Assembly (NCBI RefSeq): GCF_003633755.1
Contig: NZ_RBIL01000001.1
Location: 3,457,426 to 3,521,425 of the forward strand
Direction: 5' to 3'
Length of the DNA: 64,000 bases
DNA from: Solirubrobacter pauli
Lineage (GTDB): Bacteria > Actinomycetota > Thermoleophilia > Solirubrobacterales > Solirubrobacteraceae
Shown: positions 28,266 through 36,480 of the stretch, piece by piece
Layout: each line of letters starts with the position of its first letter
Numbering within the stretch: the stretch's first letter is position 1
Position numbers and translations under genes: made by a program
Notes under the pieces: generated by a model
What the model saw: the letters and a program-made list of their open reading frames with translations, nothing else
Database searches by the model: none
What the model was told of the DNA's origin: nothing

Positions 28266-28281
28266 ATGCAATATATTGCAT
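28266..28281. promoter_or_regulatory. Perfect 16-bp palindrome, probable GntR operator
   Basis: ATGCAATATATTGCAT is a perfect palindrome in the region shared by the hydrolase (start 28220, minus) and the GntR gene (start 28333, plus). Its AT content is striking against the surrounding DNA. Perfect palindromes of this size with a TA-rich centre are typical FCD-family GntR operators, and the site could control both genes. Confidence 0.75.
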
Positions 28282-28332
28282 GACAATGTGAGATCGTCAA
28301 GTTGGTCGATGTCCACGTGCCAAGCTCGTCGC

Positions 28333-28986
28333 ATGCCGATTCCCTCCGACGACTCGCCGGTGATCGAGCGCAAGCTGCTCCGCGACGACGTCTACGGGCG
28401 GCTGCGCAACGCGATCGTCGACGGCACGCTCGCCCCGGGCGAGCAGCTGCGCGACGCCGATCTCGCCGCGTGGCTGGGCGTGAGCCGCACCCCGGTGCGC
28501 GAGGCGCTGCTGCGGCTGTCGGAGGCCGGGCTCGTCGTCGTCCAGCCCGGCCGCTCGACCGCGGTCAGCTCGGTGGACCGGCGTGCGGTGCGGGACGCGC
28601 GCGACGTCGTGGCCGCGATGCACGAGGTGGCGGTGCGCGAGGCGGTGGGCGGCCTCACGGACACGCATCTCGACGCGATGCGCGACGCCAACCGGCGGTT
28701 CGCCCAGGCCGTCGCCGACGGCGATCTCGAGGCCGCGTTGCGCGCCGACGACGACCTGCACGGCGTGCCCGTCAGGGTCGCCGCGAACCGCGCGCTGATC
28801 GCGGTGCTGGACCAGTTCACGCCGGTGCTGCGCCGCGCCGAGCGCCTGCGGTTCTCGACGCGCAGCGGGCAGGCGTCGATCGAGCGCCACGACGAGCTGA
28901 TCCGCCTGTGCGCGGCCGGCGACGCCGCCGGGGCGGCCGCGGTGGCCTTCGACACGTTCCACAGCCTCGCCGTCGACGAGGGCTGA
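28333..28986 (+). CDS. GntR-family (FCD) transcriptional regulator
   Basis: The 217-residue protein has a winged HTH (about 12-75) with LRDADLAAWLGVSRTPVREALLRLSEAGLV, the GntR signature. An all-helical FCD domain follows, with metal/ligand-site candidates D and H in the DDDLHG and ERHDELI segments. ATG 28309 in frame would add eight residues; neither start has a ribosome site. It is expected to control the divergent hydrolase through the palindrome at 28266-28281. The effector is probably a small carboxylate, as for most FCD regulators. Confidence 0.88.
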   Translation: MPIPSDDSPVIERKLLRDDVYGRLRNAIVDGTLAPGEQLRDADLAAWLGVSRTPVREALLRLSEAGLVVVQPGRSTAVSSVDRRAVRDARDVVAAMHEVAVREAVGGLTDTHLDAMRDANRRFAQAVADGDLEAALRADDDLHGVPVRVAANRALIAVLDQFTPVLRRAERLRFSTRSGQASIERHDELIRLCAAGDAAGAAAVAFDTFHSLAVDEG

Positions 28987-28992
28987 GCGGCT

Positions 28993-30045
28993 TCAGGCCC
29001 GGCCGGCGAGCACGTCGGCGAGCGCGAACGAGACCGGACGGTCCAGCTGCGCGTAGCCGCACGTGCGCGGGTCGCGGTCCGGCCGCCAGCGCACGAACTG
29101 CGGCGGGTGCCGGAAGCGCGCGCCCTCCAGGTAGTCGTAGCGGACCTCGACCACCCGTTCCGGGCGCAGCGGCGTGAACGTCAGGTCCTTCTTCGGGTTC
29201 CAGCGGCTCCCGCCCTCGGGACCCTGCGTCAGCTCCGCCGCCCAGTGCCAGGGGTGCTCGGAGAAGTCGACCACGAGCGGCTGCAGCTCGGCGTAGAGCT
29301 CCCGGCGGCGGGCCATCGGGAACGCGCCGATCACGCCGACCGAGGCCAGCCGGCCGGTCTCGCCCTGCCACTGCGAAGCCGGCGCCGCCTCGTCGACGTA
29401 GAGCCCGAGCAGCAGGGACCCGATCGCCTCGGGATCGGCCTTGTGCGTGCGGTACCCGGCGAGCACGCAGTCCGCGGTGCGCACGTGCTTGATCTTCGTC
29501 ATCACGCGCTTGTCCGGCTGGTAGGTGAGGTCGGGCCGCTTCGCGATCAGCCCGTCGAGCCCGGCGCCCTCGAAGCGCTCGAACCAGGCGGCGGCGGTCG
29601 CCTCGTCGCGCGTGATCGGGGTGACGTGCACGGGCGGCTCGGCGTCGCGCAGCGCCTCCTCGAGCAGCGCGCGCCGCCGCTCGAACGGCAGCCCGGTCAG
29701 GTCGTCGTCACCGAGCGCGAGCAGGTCGAACGCGACGAAGCTCGCGGGCGTCTCGGCGGCCAGCCGCGTCACCCGGCTCGCGGCCGGGTGGATGCGCTGC
29801 TGCAGCGCCCAGAAGTCCAAGCCGCCGTCGCCGGCGATCACGATCTCGCCGTCGATCACGGCCCGCGCCGGGAAGCTCGCCCGCACCGCCTCCACGACCT
29901 CCGGGAAGTACCGCGTCATCGGCCGCTCCTTGCGGCTGCCGATCTCCACCTCGTCACCGTCGCGGAAGACGATCGAGCGGAACCCGTCCCACTTGGGCTC
30001 GTAGAACTGCCCGGCGGGGATGCTCGCCGCCGGCTTGGCGAGCAT
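28993..30045 (-). CDS. ATP-dependent DNA ligase, LigC-like
   Basis: The 350-residue protein is an ATP-dependent ligase. The adenylation motif I is EPKWDGFR with nucleophile Lys18. Motif III is VAFDLLALG, IV is GLDGLIAKR, and V is MTKIKHVR. An OB-fold domain with PERVVEVRYDYLEGARFRHPP follows. No polymerase, nuclease or Ku domain is attached or nearby, which points to the LigC group (repair-type ligation). The same frame reads upstream through a LigC-like N-terminus (RGIDLPLTPPVAP) without ATG, GTG or TTG. A CTG at 30093 overlapping the stop of the acyltransferase gene may be the real start. Confidence 0.88.
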   Translation of the reverse strand: MLAKPAASIPAGQFYEPKWDGFRSIVFRDGDEVEIGSRKERPMTRYFPEVVEAVRASFPARAVIDGEIVIAGDGGLDFWALQQRIHPAASRVTRLAAETPASFVAFDLLALGDDDLTGLPFERRRALLEEALRDAEPPVHVTPITRDEATAAAWFERFEGAGLDGLIAKRPDLTYQPDKRVMTKIKHVRTADCVLAGYRTHKADPEAIGSLLLGLYVDEAAPASQWQGETGRLASVGVIGAFPMARRRELYAELQPLVVDFSEHPWHWAAELTQGPEGGSRWNPKKDLTFTPLRPERVVEVRYDYLEGARFRHPPQFVRWRPDRDPRTCGYAQLDRPVSFALADVLAGRA

Positions 30046-30089
30046 CGGCGCGACGGGTGGTGTCAGCGGGAGGTCGATGCCTCGCGCCC

Positions 30090-30854
30090 TCAGTGCTCGA
30101 TCGCGTCTTGGATGCGCGCGGTGAGCTGGTCGGGCGTCTCGCCCGGGCGCGGCTGCAGCGGGCGCGCGAAGGTGACCTTCGTCTTGCCGCGCCGGTTCAG
30201 CCCGCGGCCCTTGGGCATGACGAGCGCGGTGCCCTCGATGTGGATCGGGATGATCGGGACGCCGGCGGTGAGCGCGAGCTCGGCGACACCCGCGCGGTAG
30301 CCCTCGGGGCCTGCGCCGCGGGTGCCCTGCGGGAACAGCATCACGTTCCGGCCGCTGCGCAGGTGCGCCGCCGCGGCGGCGAGGCCGCGCCGCTGGCCGC
30401 CGCCGCGGTCGAACGGGAACGTGTTGATCCAGAAGCCGGACGCGAGCGCGTACCCGCGCTTGCGGTAGAAGCGGTCGGAGGCGGCGCCGACCACGGTGCG
30501 GCTGCGCCAGGCGTGCGGCAGCGCGAGCAGCACGAGCGGCGTGTCGATGTCGCTCTCGTGATTGGGAGCGAGGATCGCCGGCTGCGGCGCGTGGACGAGG
30601 TCCTCGGCGCCGATGATCGTCGGCATCGCGACGGCGCGCGTGGCGGGGAACAGCAGCGCCTGCTGCGCGAGCTCGCGGATCAGCGCCGGGCGGGGCTCAC
30701 GCAGCCACGCCTGGTCCTCGACGCCGCGCTCGCCCCACGGGTCCTTGCCCGCCCGCAGCGTGCTCCACTTCGACGGCGCGCTCGGCGCGCGGCTGCCGGC
30801 CTTGTTCGAGCCGGCGAGCTTCTCCAGTCGGCGCCCACCGGACGCGAACTTCAC
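30090..30854 (-). CDS. PlsC-type lysophospholipid acyltransferase
   Basis: The 254-residue protein has the 1-acylglycerol-3-phosphate acyltransferase motifs. Motif I HX4D is in APNHESDIDTP, motif II is near NTFPFDRGGG, motif III is FPQGTRG, and motif IV is in GVPIIPIHIEG. It transfers an acyl group to a lysophospholipid or similar alcohol at the membrane face. Its start overlaps the stop of the LarA-family gene by 4 nt, and it is fourth in the operon that begins with the acyl-CoA reductase. Acting with the fatty-alcohol enzymes is therefore plausible. Confidence 0.88.
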   Translation of the reverse strand: MKFASGGRRLEKLAGSNKAGSRAPSAPSKWSTLRAGKDPWGERGVEDQAWLREPRPALIRELAQQALLFPATRAVAMPTIIGAEDLVHAPQPAILAPNHESDIDTPLVLLALPHAWRSRTVVGAASDRFYRKRGYALASGFWINTFPFDRGGGQRRGLAAAAAHLRSGRNVMLFPQGTRGAGPEGYRAGVAELALTAGVPIIPIHIEGTALVMPKGRGLNRRGKTKVTFARPLQPRPGETPDQLTARIQDAIEH

Positions 30855-32485
30855 GCTTCAACCTGCGCGTAGAACAGCGGCGGGCAGTGGAAGTGGGTCA
30901 GCGACGGATCGCGGCCCACGACCTGCTCGGCCATCTCGAGCGCGTCGCGCATCGTGTCGGCGCGGCGGAAGCCGAGCCGGCGGCAGGCCTCGGCGTCGCC
31001 GCCGACGAAGATCACGTCGCCGAGGTGCTGGAGGCCGTGCGCGCCCCAGTACCACATGTAGAACGGGTGCACGCCGTGGTACGCGTGGCTCGTCCGGTAC
31101 AGGTGGCGGTACCACTCGTCCTCGGCGTAGCTCTTCTCGAAGCGGCGCTCGATCTCGATCGGGTCGGTCGTCGTCGCCAGCACCTCCTCGTAGAAGTCGA
31201 CGTACGAGGGGTGGTGGACGGGGTGGAACTCGCGCGTGACCGGGTGCGTGAAGATCATCACGCCGCCCTCGCGCACGAGCGGGACGCCCTGGTAGAGGTT
31301 GAAGAAGTACCCGAGCCCCATGCACATCACGAGGATCGGGTTCAGGATCGAGTCGACGTTGTACGGGCCCACGTACGGCAGGCCGGCGGTGACGATGTCC
31401 GCCTGGCCGCGCACCGCGACCGCCTGCTGGGCCGCGACGTGCTCCAGCGTCACCTCGTGCACGGGGCCGACCGCGCCCGCCTGCACGCCCGTGATCGCGT
31501 ACGGCGCCGTGGACTTGTGGAACAGCGCCCGGCGCAGCTTGGGGTTCATCCGGTCCGTCGTGCGCTTGAGGCCCGCGAACGTCGTCTGCTCGCGCGCCGT
31601 CCAGCGGGCTTCCGGCTTGGCCAGGAAGCCCAACGGCCCGTCGAACATGTCGTTGTTGAGCGACGTCTCGATGTGGAAGATCGGCACCGCCGCCTCGACG
31701 ATGTCGCCCTGGCGCGCCGTCGAGTGGTGCATCTCCGACTTCGCCGGGTCCATGAAGGACTTCGAGTGGCGCATCGTGTGCACGTTGTGGTGCGCCTTGA
31801 CGCTGTTGTACGTGCCCAGGCCGACCGCGACCGACTTGTGGCCACCGTCCATCGAGACGATGTTGATGTTCACGTAGACCAGCAGGTCCGACTCGGCCGC
31901 GCGCTTGGACAGCTCGACCATCTCGCCGTGGCGCGTCTCGCCCAGCGAGACGATCCCGTCGGGATCCTCGGCGTCGTGGTTGTAGAGCCGGTCGGGATAG
32001 AACTCGTCGAACACGCGCGCGCCGACGGCCCGCTTGAGCTCGGCCGCGGTCATCCGCCGGTGCAGCGCGAGCGCCGCGATCATGTGGATGTCCTCGACGC
32101 CCGCCCGGTAGGCGCGCTCGAGCACGTGCTCGATGATCCGCCCGCGGATGTCCGGCGTCTTCATCGGCGGCAGCGGCAGCGAGATGTCGTCGAACGCGAT
32201 CGTGAGCTTCATGCCCGGGCGCAGCAGCGCGTCGAGCGGGTCCATGCCCAGGGGCGAGTCCAGCGCCGCGCAGATCGCGGCGTCGACGTCGATCAGGCCC
32301 TTCAGCGGCGGCGGCGGGTAGACGATGCGCGAGCCCACCGGCAGGCGCTCGAGCCGGAACTGCTCGCCGGAGTGGAACAGCGTCGGCGGCGAGTGCTCGT
32401 GCACCTCGACGACGCACGCCTCGCGCTCGGCGGCGGGATGGCGGCGCTTGGTGCGCTCGATCATGCGGGTCGGGGCAATGCTCAT
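30851..32485 (-). CDS. LarA-family (nickel-pincer nucleotide) racemase/epimerase homologue
   Basis: The 544-residue protein belongs to the LarA/DUF2088 family. Compared with lactate racemase, it keeps the Lys that binds the nickel-pincer cofactor (K217 in MDGGHKSV), the nickel-ligand His 16 residues later (H233), and the first catalytic His (H142 in LHRRMT). The second catalytic His, ten residues before the Lys, is replaced (NINIV region), and DHTRP-type residues read DDISLPLP at 99-106. The fold and cofactor are likely kept, but the substrate or reaction must differ. It is longer than LarA (about 420-430 residues). ATG 32485 overlaps the dehydrogenase stop (ATGA). The larB-C-E genes are 4 kb away. 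Confidence 0.82.
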   Translation of the reverse strand: MSIAPTRMIERTKRRHPAAEREACVVEVHEHSPPTLFHSGEQFRLERLPVGSRIVYPPPPLKGLIDVDAAICAALDSPLGMDPLDALLRPGMKLTIAFDDISLPLPPMKTPDIRGRIIEHVLERAYRAGVEDIHMIAALALHRRMTAAELKRAVGARVFDEFYPDRLYNHDAEDPDGIVSLGETRHGEMVELSKRAAESDLLVYVNINIVSMDGGHKSVAVGLGTYNSVKAHHNVHTMRHSKSFMDPAKSEMHHSTARQGDIVEAAVPIFHIETSLNNDMFDGPLGFLAKPEARWTAREQTTFAGLKRTTDRMNPKLRRALFHKSTAPYAITGVQAGAVGPVHEVTLEHVAAQQAVAVRGQADIVTAGLPYVGPYNVDSILNPILVMCMGLGYFFNLYQGVPLVREGGVMIFTHPVTREFHPVHHPSYVDFYEEVLATTTDPIEIERRFEKSYAEDEWYRHLYRTSHAYHGVHPFYMWYWGAHGLQHLGDVIFVGGDAEACRRLGFRRADTMRDALEMAEQVVGRDPSLTHFHCPPLFYAQVEA

Positions 32486-33624
32486 GCGGCGATCTCGAAG
32501 ACGGTCTTGACGCGCCCGGCGCGTGCGGATTTGGGCGCGGTCTCCAGAGCCTTCTGGAAGCTGCGCAACGGCCAACCGCGGTCGATCAACCGACCCGGCT
32601 TCAACGTACGAGCGAAGTTCAACGCGGCGGGGAAGTCATGCTCGTAGCCGTAGGCGCCGCGCAGCTCGAGCTCGCGCAGCCACGCGGCGGCCAGGTCGAC
32701 CTTCAGCTCACCCGGCATGCCGACGAGCACCACACGCCCACGCGGCCGCGTGATCGTGATCGCCTGCTCGATGCTCGTCCCCGTCCCCACGCAATCAAGT
32801 ACACGGTCGAAGCCGCCAAGCAACAGCTCGCGGTTCAGATGACCGACCAATCTGCGGGAATGCGTGATCCGGGCGGCGTCGATGTAGAGGTTCTCGGGCG
32901 TGAGGACGTCGTCGGCGCCGAAGCGGCGCGCCGCGGTCTGCTGGCCCGCATGCTTGGCGACGACGATGATCGTCGCGCTCGGCGCCGCCTCGCGGACGGC
33001 GGCCAGCGTCAGCAGCCCGATCGTGCCCGCGCCGATGATGCAGATCGTCTCGCCCGGCTGGACGTCCGCCTGGCGCGCGGCGTGCAGCGCGCACGCGAGC
33101 GGCTCCACGAGCACGGCGTCCTCGTCGGACAGGTCGTCCGGCACCGTGTGCAGCTGGGACTCGTGCGCGACCAGGCCCTCGCTCCAGCCGCCGCCGGTCT
33201 CGCGGCAGAAGCCGGTCTGCAGGCCGGCGGACAGGTTCCCGTCGATCACGTTGCGGCACAGCGCCGGCAGCCCCTGCGCGCACTCGGTGCAGGGCGGCGT
33301 GACGCCGCGCACCGTGCAGCCGAGCGCGGGCTGGACGACGACGCGCTCGCCGCGTCGCGGACCCGCGCCGATCTCGCCCACGATCTCGTGGCCGGGGACG
33401 AACGGCGTGCTGGTGAGCGTGGCGAGGTGCAGCGACGCCTTGCCCGTGACGAGCGCGAGGTCCGAGCCGCAGATGCCGGTCAGCTTCGGGCGCACGGGCA
33501 CCCAGCCGGGGCCGGGCACGCGCGGCGGGCGCACCTCGCTGAGCGCGAGCGAGCCCGAGCCGGGCAGCTTCGCGCGCTGGGCCACGTACCTGGCGACCGA
33601 GGGCGTGTAGGTGACGGCCTGCAT
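32482..33624 (-). CDS. Zinc-dependent medium-chain alcohol dehydrogenase
   Basis: The 380-residue MDR protein has catalytic-zinc residues (Cys in GICGSD, the GHE segment FVPGHEIVGE, and a Glu/Cys near LVEPLACALHAA). A structural-zinc Cys cluster lies at about 103-124 (CTVRG..., PPCTEC, ALC). The Rossmann motif GAGTIGLL is at about 198-205. It should interconvert an alcohol and an aldehyde or ketone with NAD(P). It lies 4 nt after the acyl-CoA reductase gene and overlaps the LarA-family gene by 4 nt. A fatty alcohol/aldehyde or a product of the LarA homologue are candidate substrates. Confidence 0.9.
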   Translation of the reverse strand: MQAVTYTPSVARYVAQRAKLPGSGSLALSEVRPPRVPGPGWVPVRPKLTGICGSDLALVTGKASLHLATLTSTPFVPGHEIVGEIGAGPRRGERVVVQPALGCTVRGVTPPCTECAQGLPALCRNVIDGNLSAGLQTGFCRETGGGWSEGLVAHESQLHTVPDDLSDEDAVLVEPLACALHAARQADVQPGETICIIGAGTIGLLTLAAVREAAPSATIIVVAKHAGQQTAARRFGADDVLTPENLYIDAARITHSRRLVGHLNRELLLGGFDRVLDCVGTGTSIEQAITITRPRGRVVLVGMPGELKVDLAAAWLRELELRGAYGYEHDFPAALNFARTLKPGRLIDRGWPLRSFQKALETAPKSARAGRVKTVFEIAA

Positions 33625-33628
33625 GCCG

Positions 33629-35857
33629 CTAGATCGCCGCCTTCTCCGTGCCCCACGTCTCGATCGGCCAGCGACGGCGGCGCGCCTCGCGGGAGAGCCG
33701 GAAGTCCGGGTTGATCGCGTGCGGGTGGCCGACGAGCTCGAGCAGCGGGAGGTCCGCCAGTGAGTCCCCGTAGGCGTGGCAGTCCGACAGCTCGACGCCG
33801 TGGTCGGCGGCGAGGCGGGCGGCGAGCGACGCGCGGCCGTCGGCGGTCAGCGGCGGCTCCTCCAGCTCACCCGTGAAGCGCCCGACGCGCTCGACGAGCT
33901 TCGCGGCGTGGACCTCGTCGGCGAGGTGCTTGAGCGGGTCGACCAGGAAGTCCAGCGCGCTCGTGATCAGGATCACGCGGTCGCCACGGCGCTTGTGCTC
34001 GCGGATGCGGCGCACGGCCTCGTTCTGGATCCGCGGCTGGATGAAGTCCGGCAGCGCGTCCTCGGCCTGGCGCTTGAGCTCGCGCGCCGGGAGGTCCTTG
34101 TAGAGCTTGTAGAAGTTGCGGTTGAAGGCCGTGCGGCTGCGGCGGTCCTCGATGATCCAGCTCGGGACCTTGGTCGCCACGCCGGCCGTCCACACGAGCT
34201 TGTCCAGCTCGGGCATGTCGCGCGTGCGCAGCCAGGCGTAGAAGTGCGCGACGGTCGAGTCGAGCACGACGCCCTCGACGTCGAAGAGCGCGAGGGCGGG
34301 CGGGCCCTCGGGCGCGGGACGACGACCGGCCGAGCGGGTCTTCTTCGGCCCGGGAGGCGCCGGCACGGCGATCTTGCGCAGCGCCGGCAGGTGGACCTCG
34401 CCGAGGTAGTGGTCCCAGTCGATCTCGTCGACGTCGAAGCCGAAGCGCTCCTGGTCGTCCGGGTGCAGCGACTCCAGCAGCGCGCGGGCGTTGCGGTCGT
34501 CGAACACGCAGTCCAGCTCGCCGTAGGGCTTGTAGATCTCGTTCAGCCGCTTCAGCCGGTCGAGCTTGCGCTGGTTCTTGTGGAGCTTGAGCTCGACGTC
34601 GTTGCTGCGCGGGATCGGCAGCTTGTCGACGAGCGTGCGACCGCGCTCGAGCACCTTGGTGGCGCGGTCGAGCGTCGTCAGGATCTCGCGGCCGGAGGAG
34701 AACTTCCAGTCGGGCACGCTGACAGGCAGGCCGTCCTCGTCCGGGATCGGGAAGTCGCGGAAGTAGCGCGTCGTCATCTCGGCGAGGTCGCCGATCGTGA
34801 ACGGGTTGCGCATGCCCGTGCTGACGTTGAACACCCGCGGCGTCTCCGGCGGGTGCGCCGCGGCGGCGAGGCACGCGTTCGCGACGAAGTCGACGGGGAT
34901 GATGTCGATCCGGATGCTCCGGTTGGCGCCGAAGCGGCCGGGGATGATGCCGGCGCCGTAGCCGAGCATGATCGGGTCGGCGACCTTCAGCGACTCCATC
35001 CAGCCGGGGTACGGCGTGTGCAGCGCCGACTCGACGATCGCCGGGCGCACGATCGTCAGGTTGCGCGGGTTGGCCGTGATCAGCGTGCGCTCGCCGAGCG
35101 CCTTCGAGAGGCCGTAGGTGTCGCTCCAGCCGAGCGCGCGGGCGCGCTCGCGACCGCGCTCGGTCAGCTGGTCGCGGACCCACTCGTAGCGCAGGATCTC
35201 GGCGCGCGTGCCGACCGCCGGGCCGCCGGCGGGGCCGATCGCGCGGTGCGCCTCGGCGACGAAGCGGTGCTGGTGGACCGGGAGGCGCGACTCGGCCTCG
35301 ATGTCCCGGCGCCACGCCTTGGCGGCGTCCAGCTCGGCGTTGAGGTCCAGCCACGGCTCGGTCGGCGCGGTGCCGGACGGCTTCTCGAGCACGAGCCCGG
35401 TGCGCATCCCGGCCGCGTAGGCGGTGGAGACGTGGATGAAGTACGGATCGCTGCCGGCGGCGCGCACGGACTCGAGCAGGCGCGCCGGGCCCTTGGAGTT
35501 GAGCTCCAGCGCCTCGTCGAGCGGCTGCTCGAACGAGACCGAGGCCGCGCAGTGGATGACGACGTCGATCCCCGCGCCGACGTCCAGGCCCTCGCGGCCG
35601 AGGTCGCCGCTGATGGCCTTGACCCGCGAGCCGTCGAGGCCCTCGCACGGGCCGCTGGTCAGGATCTCCTCGGAGAGGCGCTTGGCCGCGTCACCGCGCA
35701 GGAGCAGGGTGACGTCGGTCTCCGGCAGCTCACGCAGGATCTGGCCGAGCACGGCCTTGCCGAGGAAGCCGGAGGCTCCCGTGAGCAGAATCGTCTGGCC
35801 GGCCAGCCGCTGGCGGATGGTCGCGGGGAATACGTCTTCGTCAGGCAGAGCGAGCAC
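33629..35857 (-). CDS. Fatty acyl-CoA reductase-HAD phosphatase fusion
   Basis: The 742-residue protein joins two enzymes. Residues 1-500 are an extended SDR of the fatty acyl-CoA reductase type, with GASGFLG at 27-33 and catalytic Tyr248/Lys252 (YGLSK). A C-terminal FAR-like region follows (about 400-490). Residues 520-742 are a HAD-IB (SerB-like) hydrolase with motif I FDVEG (D526, second acid is Glu instead of Asp), motif II ITSAL, a motif III Lys, and motif IV YGDSLADL. Reduction of an acyl-CoA/ACP to aldehyde or alcohol, plus a phosphatase step, is inferred. The GTG start faces the TetR gene. It heads the five-gene operon. Confidence 0.85.
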   Translation of the reverse strand: MLALPDEDVFPATIRQRLAGQTILLTGASGFLGKAVLGQILRELPETDVTLLLRGDAAKRLSEEILTSGPCEGLDGSRVKAISGDLGREGLDVGAGIDVVIHCAASVSFEQPLDEALELNSKGPARLLESVRAAGSDPYFIHVSTAYAAGMRTGLVLEKPSGTAPTEPWLDLNAELDAAKAWRRDIEAESRLPVHQHRFVAEAHRAIGPAGGPAVGTRAEILRYEWVRDQLTERGRERARALGWSDTYGLSKALGERTLITANPRNLTIVRPAIVESALHTPYPGWMESLKVADPIMLGYGAGIIPGRFGANRSIRIDIIPVDFVANACLAAAAHPPETPRVFNVSTGMRNPFTIGDLAEMTTRYFRDFPIPDEDGLPVSVPDWKFSSGREILTTLDRATKVLERGRTLVDKLPIPRSNDVELKLHKNQRKLDRLKRLNEIYKPYGELDCVFDDRNARALLESLHPDDQERFGFDVDEIDWDHYLGEVHLPALRKIAVPAPPGPKKTRSAGRRPAPEGPPALALFDVEGVVLDSTVAHFYAWLRTRDMPELDKLVWTAGVATKVPSWIIEDRRSRTAFNRNFYKLYKDLPARELKRQAEDALPDFIQPRIQNEAVRRIREHKRRGDRVILITSALDFLVDPLKHLADEVHAAKLVERVGRFTGELEEPPLTADGRASLAARLAADHGVELSDCHAYGDSLADLPLLELVGHPHAINPDFRLSREARRRRWPIETWGTEKAAI

Positions 35858-35871
35858 CGTACCAAGGCTCT

Positions 35872-35889
35872 CTACTAACGTGTCAGTAG
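35872..35889. promoter_or_regulatory. TetR operator candidate in 32-bp divergent gap
   Basis: CTACTAACGTGTCAGTAG is an 18-bp imperfect palindrome (14 of 18 symmetric, ends CTACT/AGTAG). It ends directly before ATG 35890 and contains the TAACGT -10-like box of the TetR gene. A regulator bound here would block its own leaderless promoter and probably the divergent acyl-CoA reductase operon. Confidence 0.7.
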
Positions 35890-36480
35890 ATGCCCTCTCA
35901 GGCCCGCATCTTGGAGGCGGCTCGCGGCGAGTTCGCGCTCCACGGCTACGCCGCGCGGCTGCAGGACATCGCCGAGCGGGCGGGCCTGACGCACCCCACG
36001 CTGCTCTACCACTTCAAGTCCAAGGAACGGCTCTACGCCGCGGTGATCGAGCAGGCGATGCTCGACTGGGCGGACATGACGTCGCAGGTCGTCGCGGTCG
36101 CGCCGGTCGGGTTCGACCGCGTCGCGGCGCTCGTCCGGGCGGGCATGGAGTTCTTCGCCACGCACGCCGACTTCGTCGTCATCTGGCGCCGGGAGGCGAT
36201 CGAGGGTGGCGGCCGGCTCGAGGGCGCGATGGCCGAGCACATGCGCCCGTTCCTGGACCGCGCGATCGCGTTCCTGGAGCGCGAGATGGCCGCCGGCCGG
36301 CTGCGCGAGCACGACCCCAGCGAGCTGATGCAGATCGTCTACGGGGCGGTCTCCACCTACTTCTCCGACGCGGGCTTCCGGGCCCGGCTCTTCGGCGGCG
36401 ACCCGACATCGGCCGAGGCGCGCGAGCGGTTCGGCGACGCGCTCACCGCGATGTTGCGGGACGCGCTGGCTCCACGTTGA
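35890..36480 (+). CDS. TetR/AcrR-family regulator
   Basis: The 196-residue protein has an HTH at about 5-50 (ARLQDIAERAGLTHPTLLYHFKSKERLY) and a larger C-terminal ligand domain with aromatic residues (MEFFATHADFVVIWRRE). It likely represses the divergent five-gene lipid/LarA operon and itself through the palindrome just before its start. A long-chain acyl-CoA or fatty alcohol would be a reasonable ligand given that operon, but this is inference. The start codon follows a TAACGT box by 8 nt, so translation is probably leaderless. It overlaps the convergent larE gene by 38 nt. Confidence 0.88.
   Translation: MPSQARILEAARGEFALHGYAARLQDIAERAGLTHPTLLYHFKSKERLYAAVIEQAMLDWADMTSQVVAVAPVGFDRVAALVRAGMEFFATHADFVVIWRREAIEGGGRLEGAMAEHMRPFLDRAIAFLEREMAAGRLREHDPSELMQIVYGAVSTYFSDAGFRARLFGGDPTSAEARERFGDALTAMLRDALAPR

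Noticed and set aside
28993-30093. Ligase as part of a bacterial NHEJ set
   Set aside because: There is no Ku and no polymerase or nuclease domain attached or adjacent; the ligase sits at the end of a lipid-enzyme operon.
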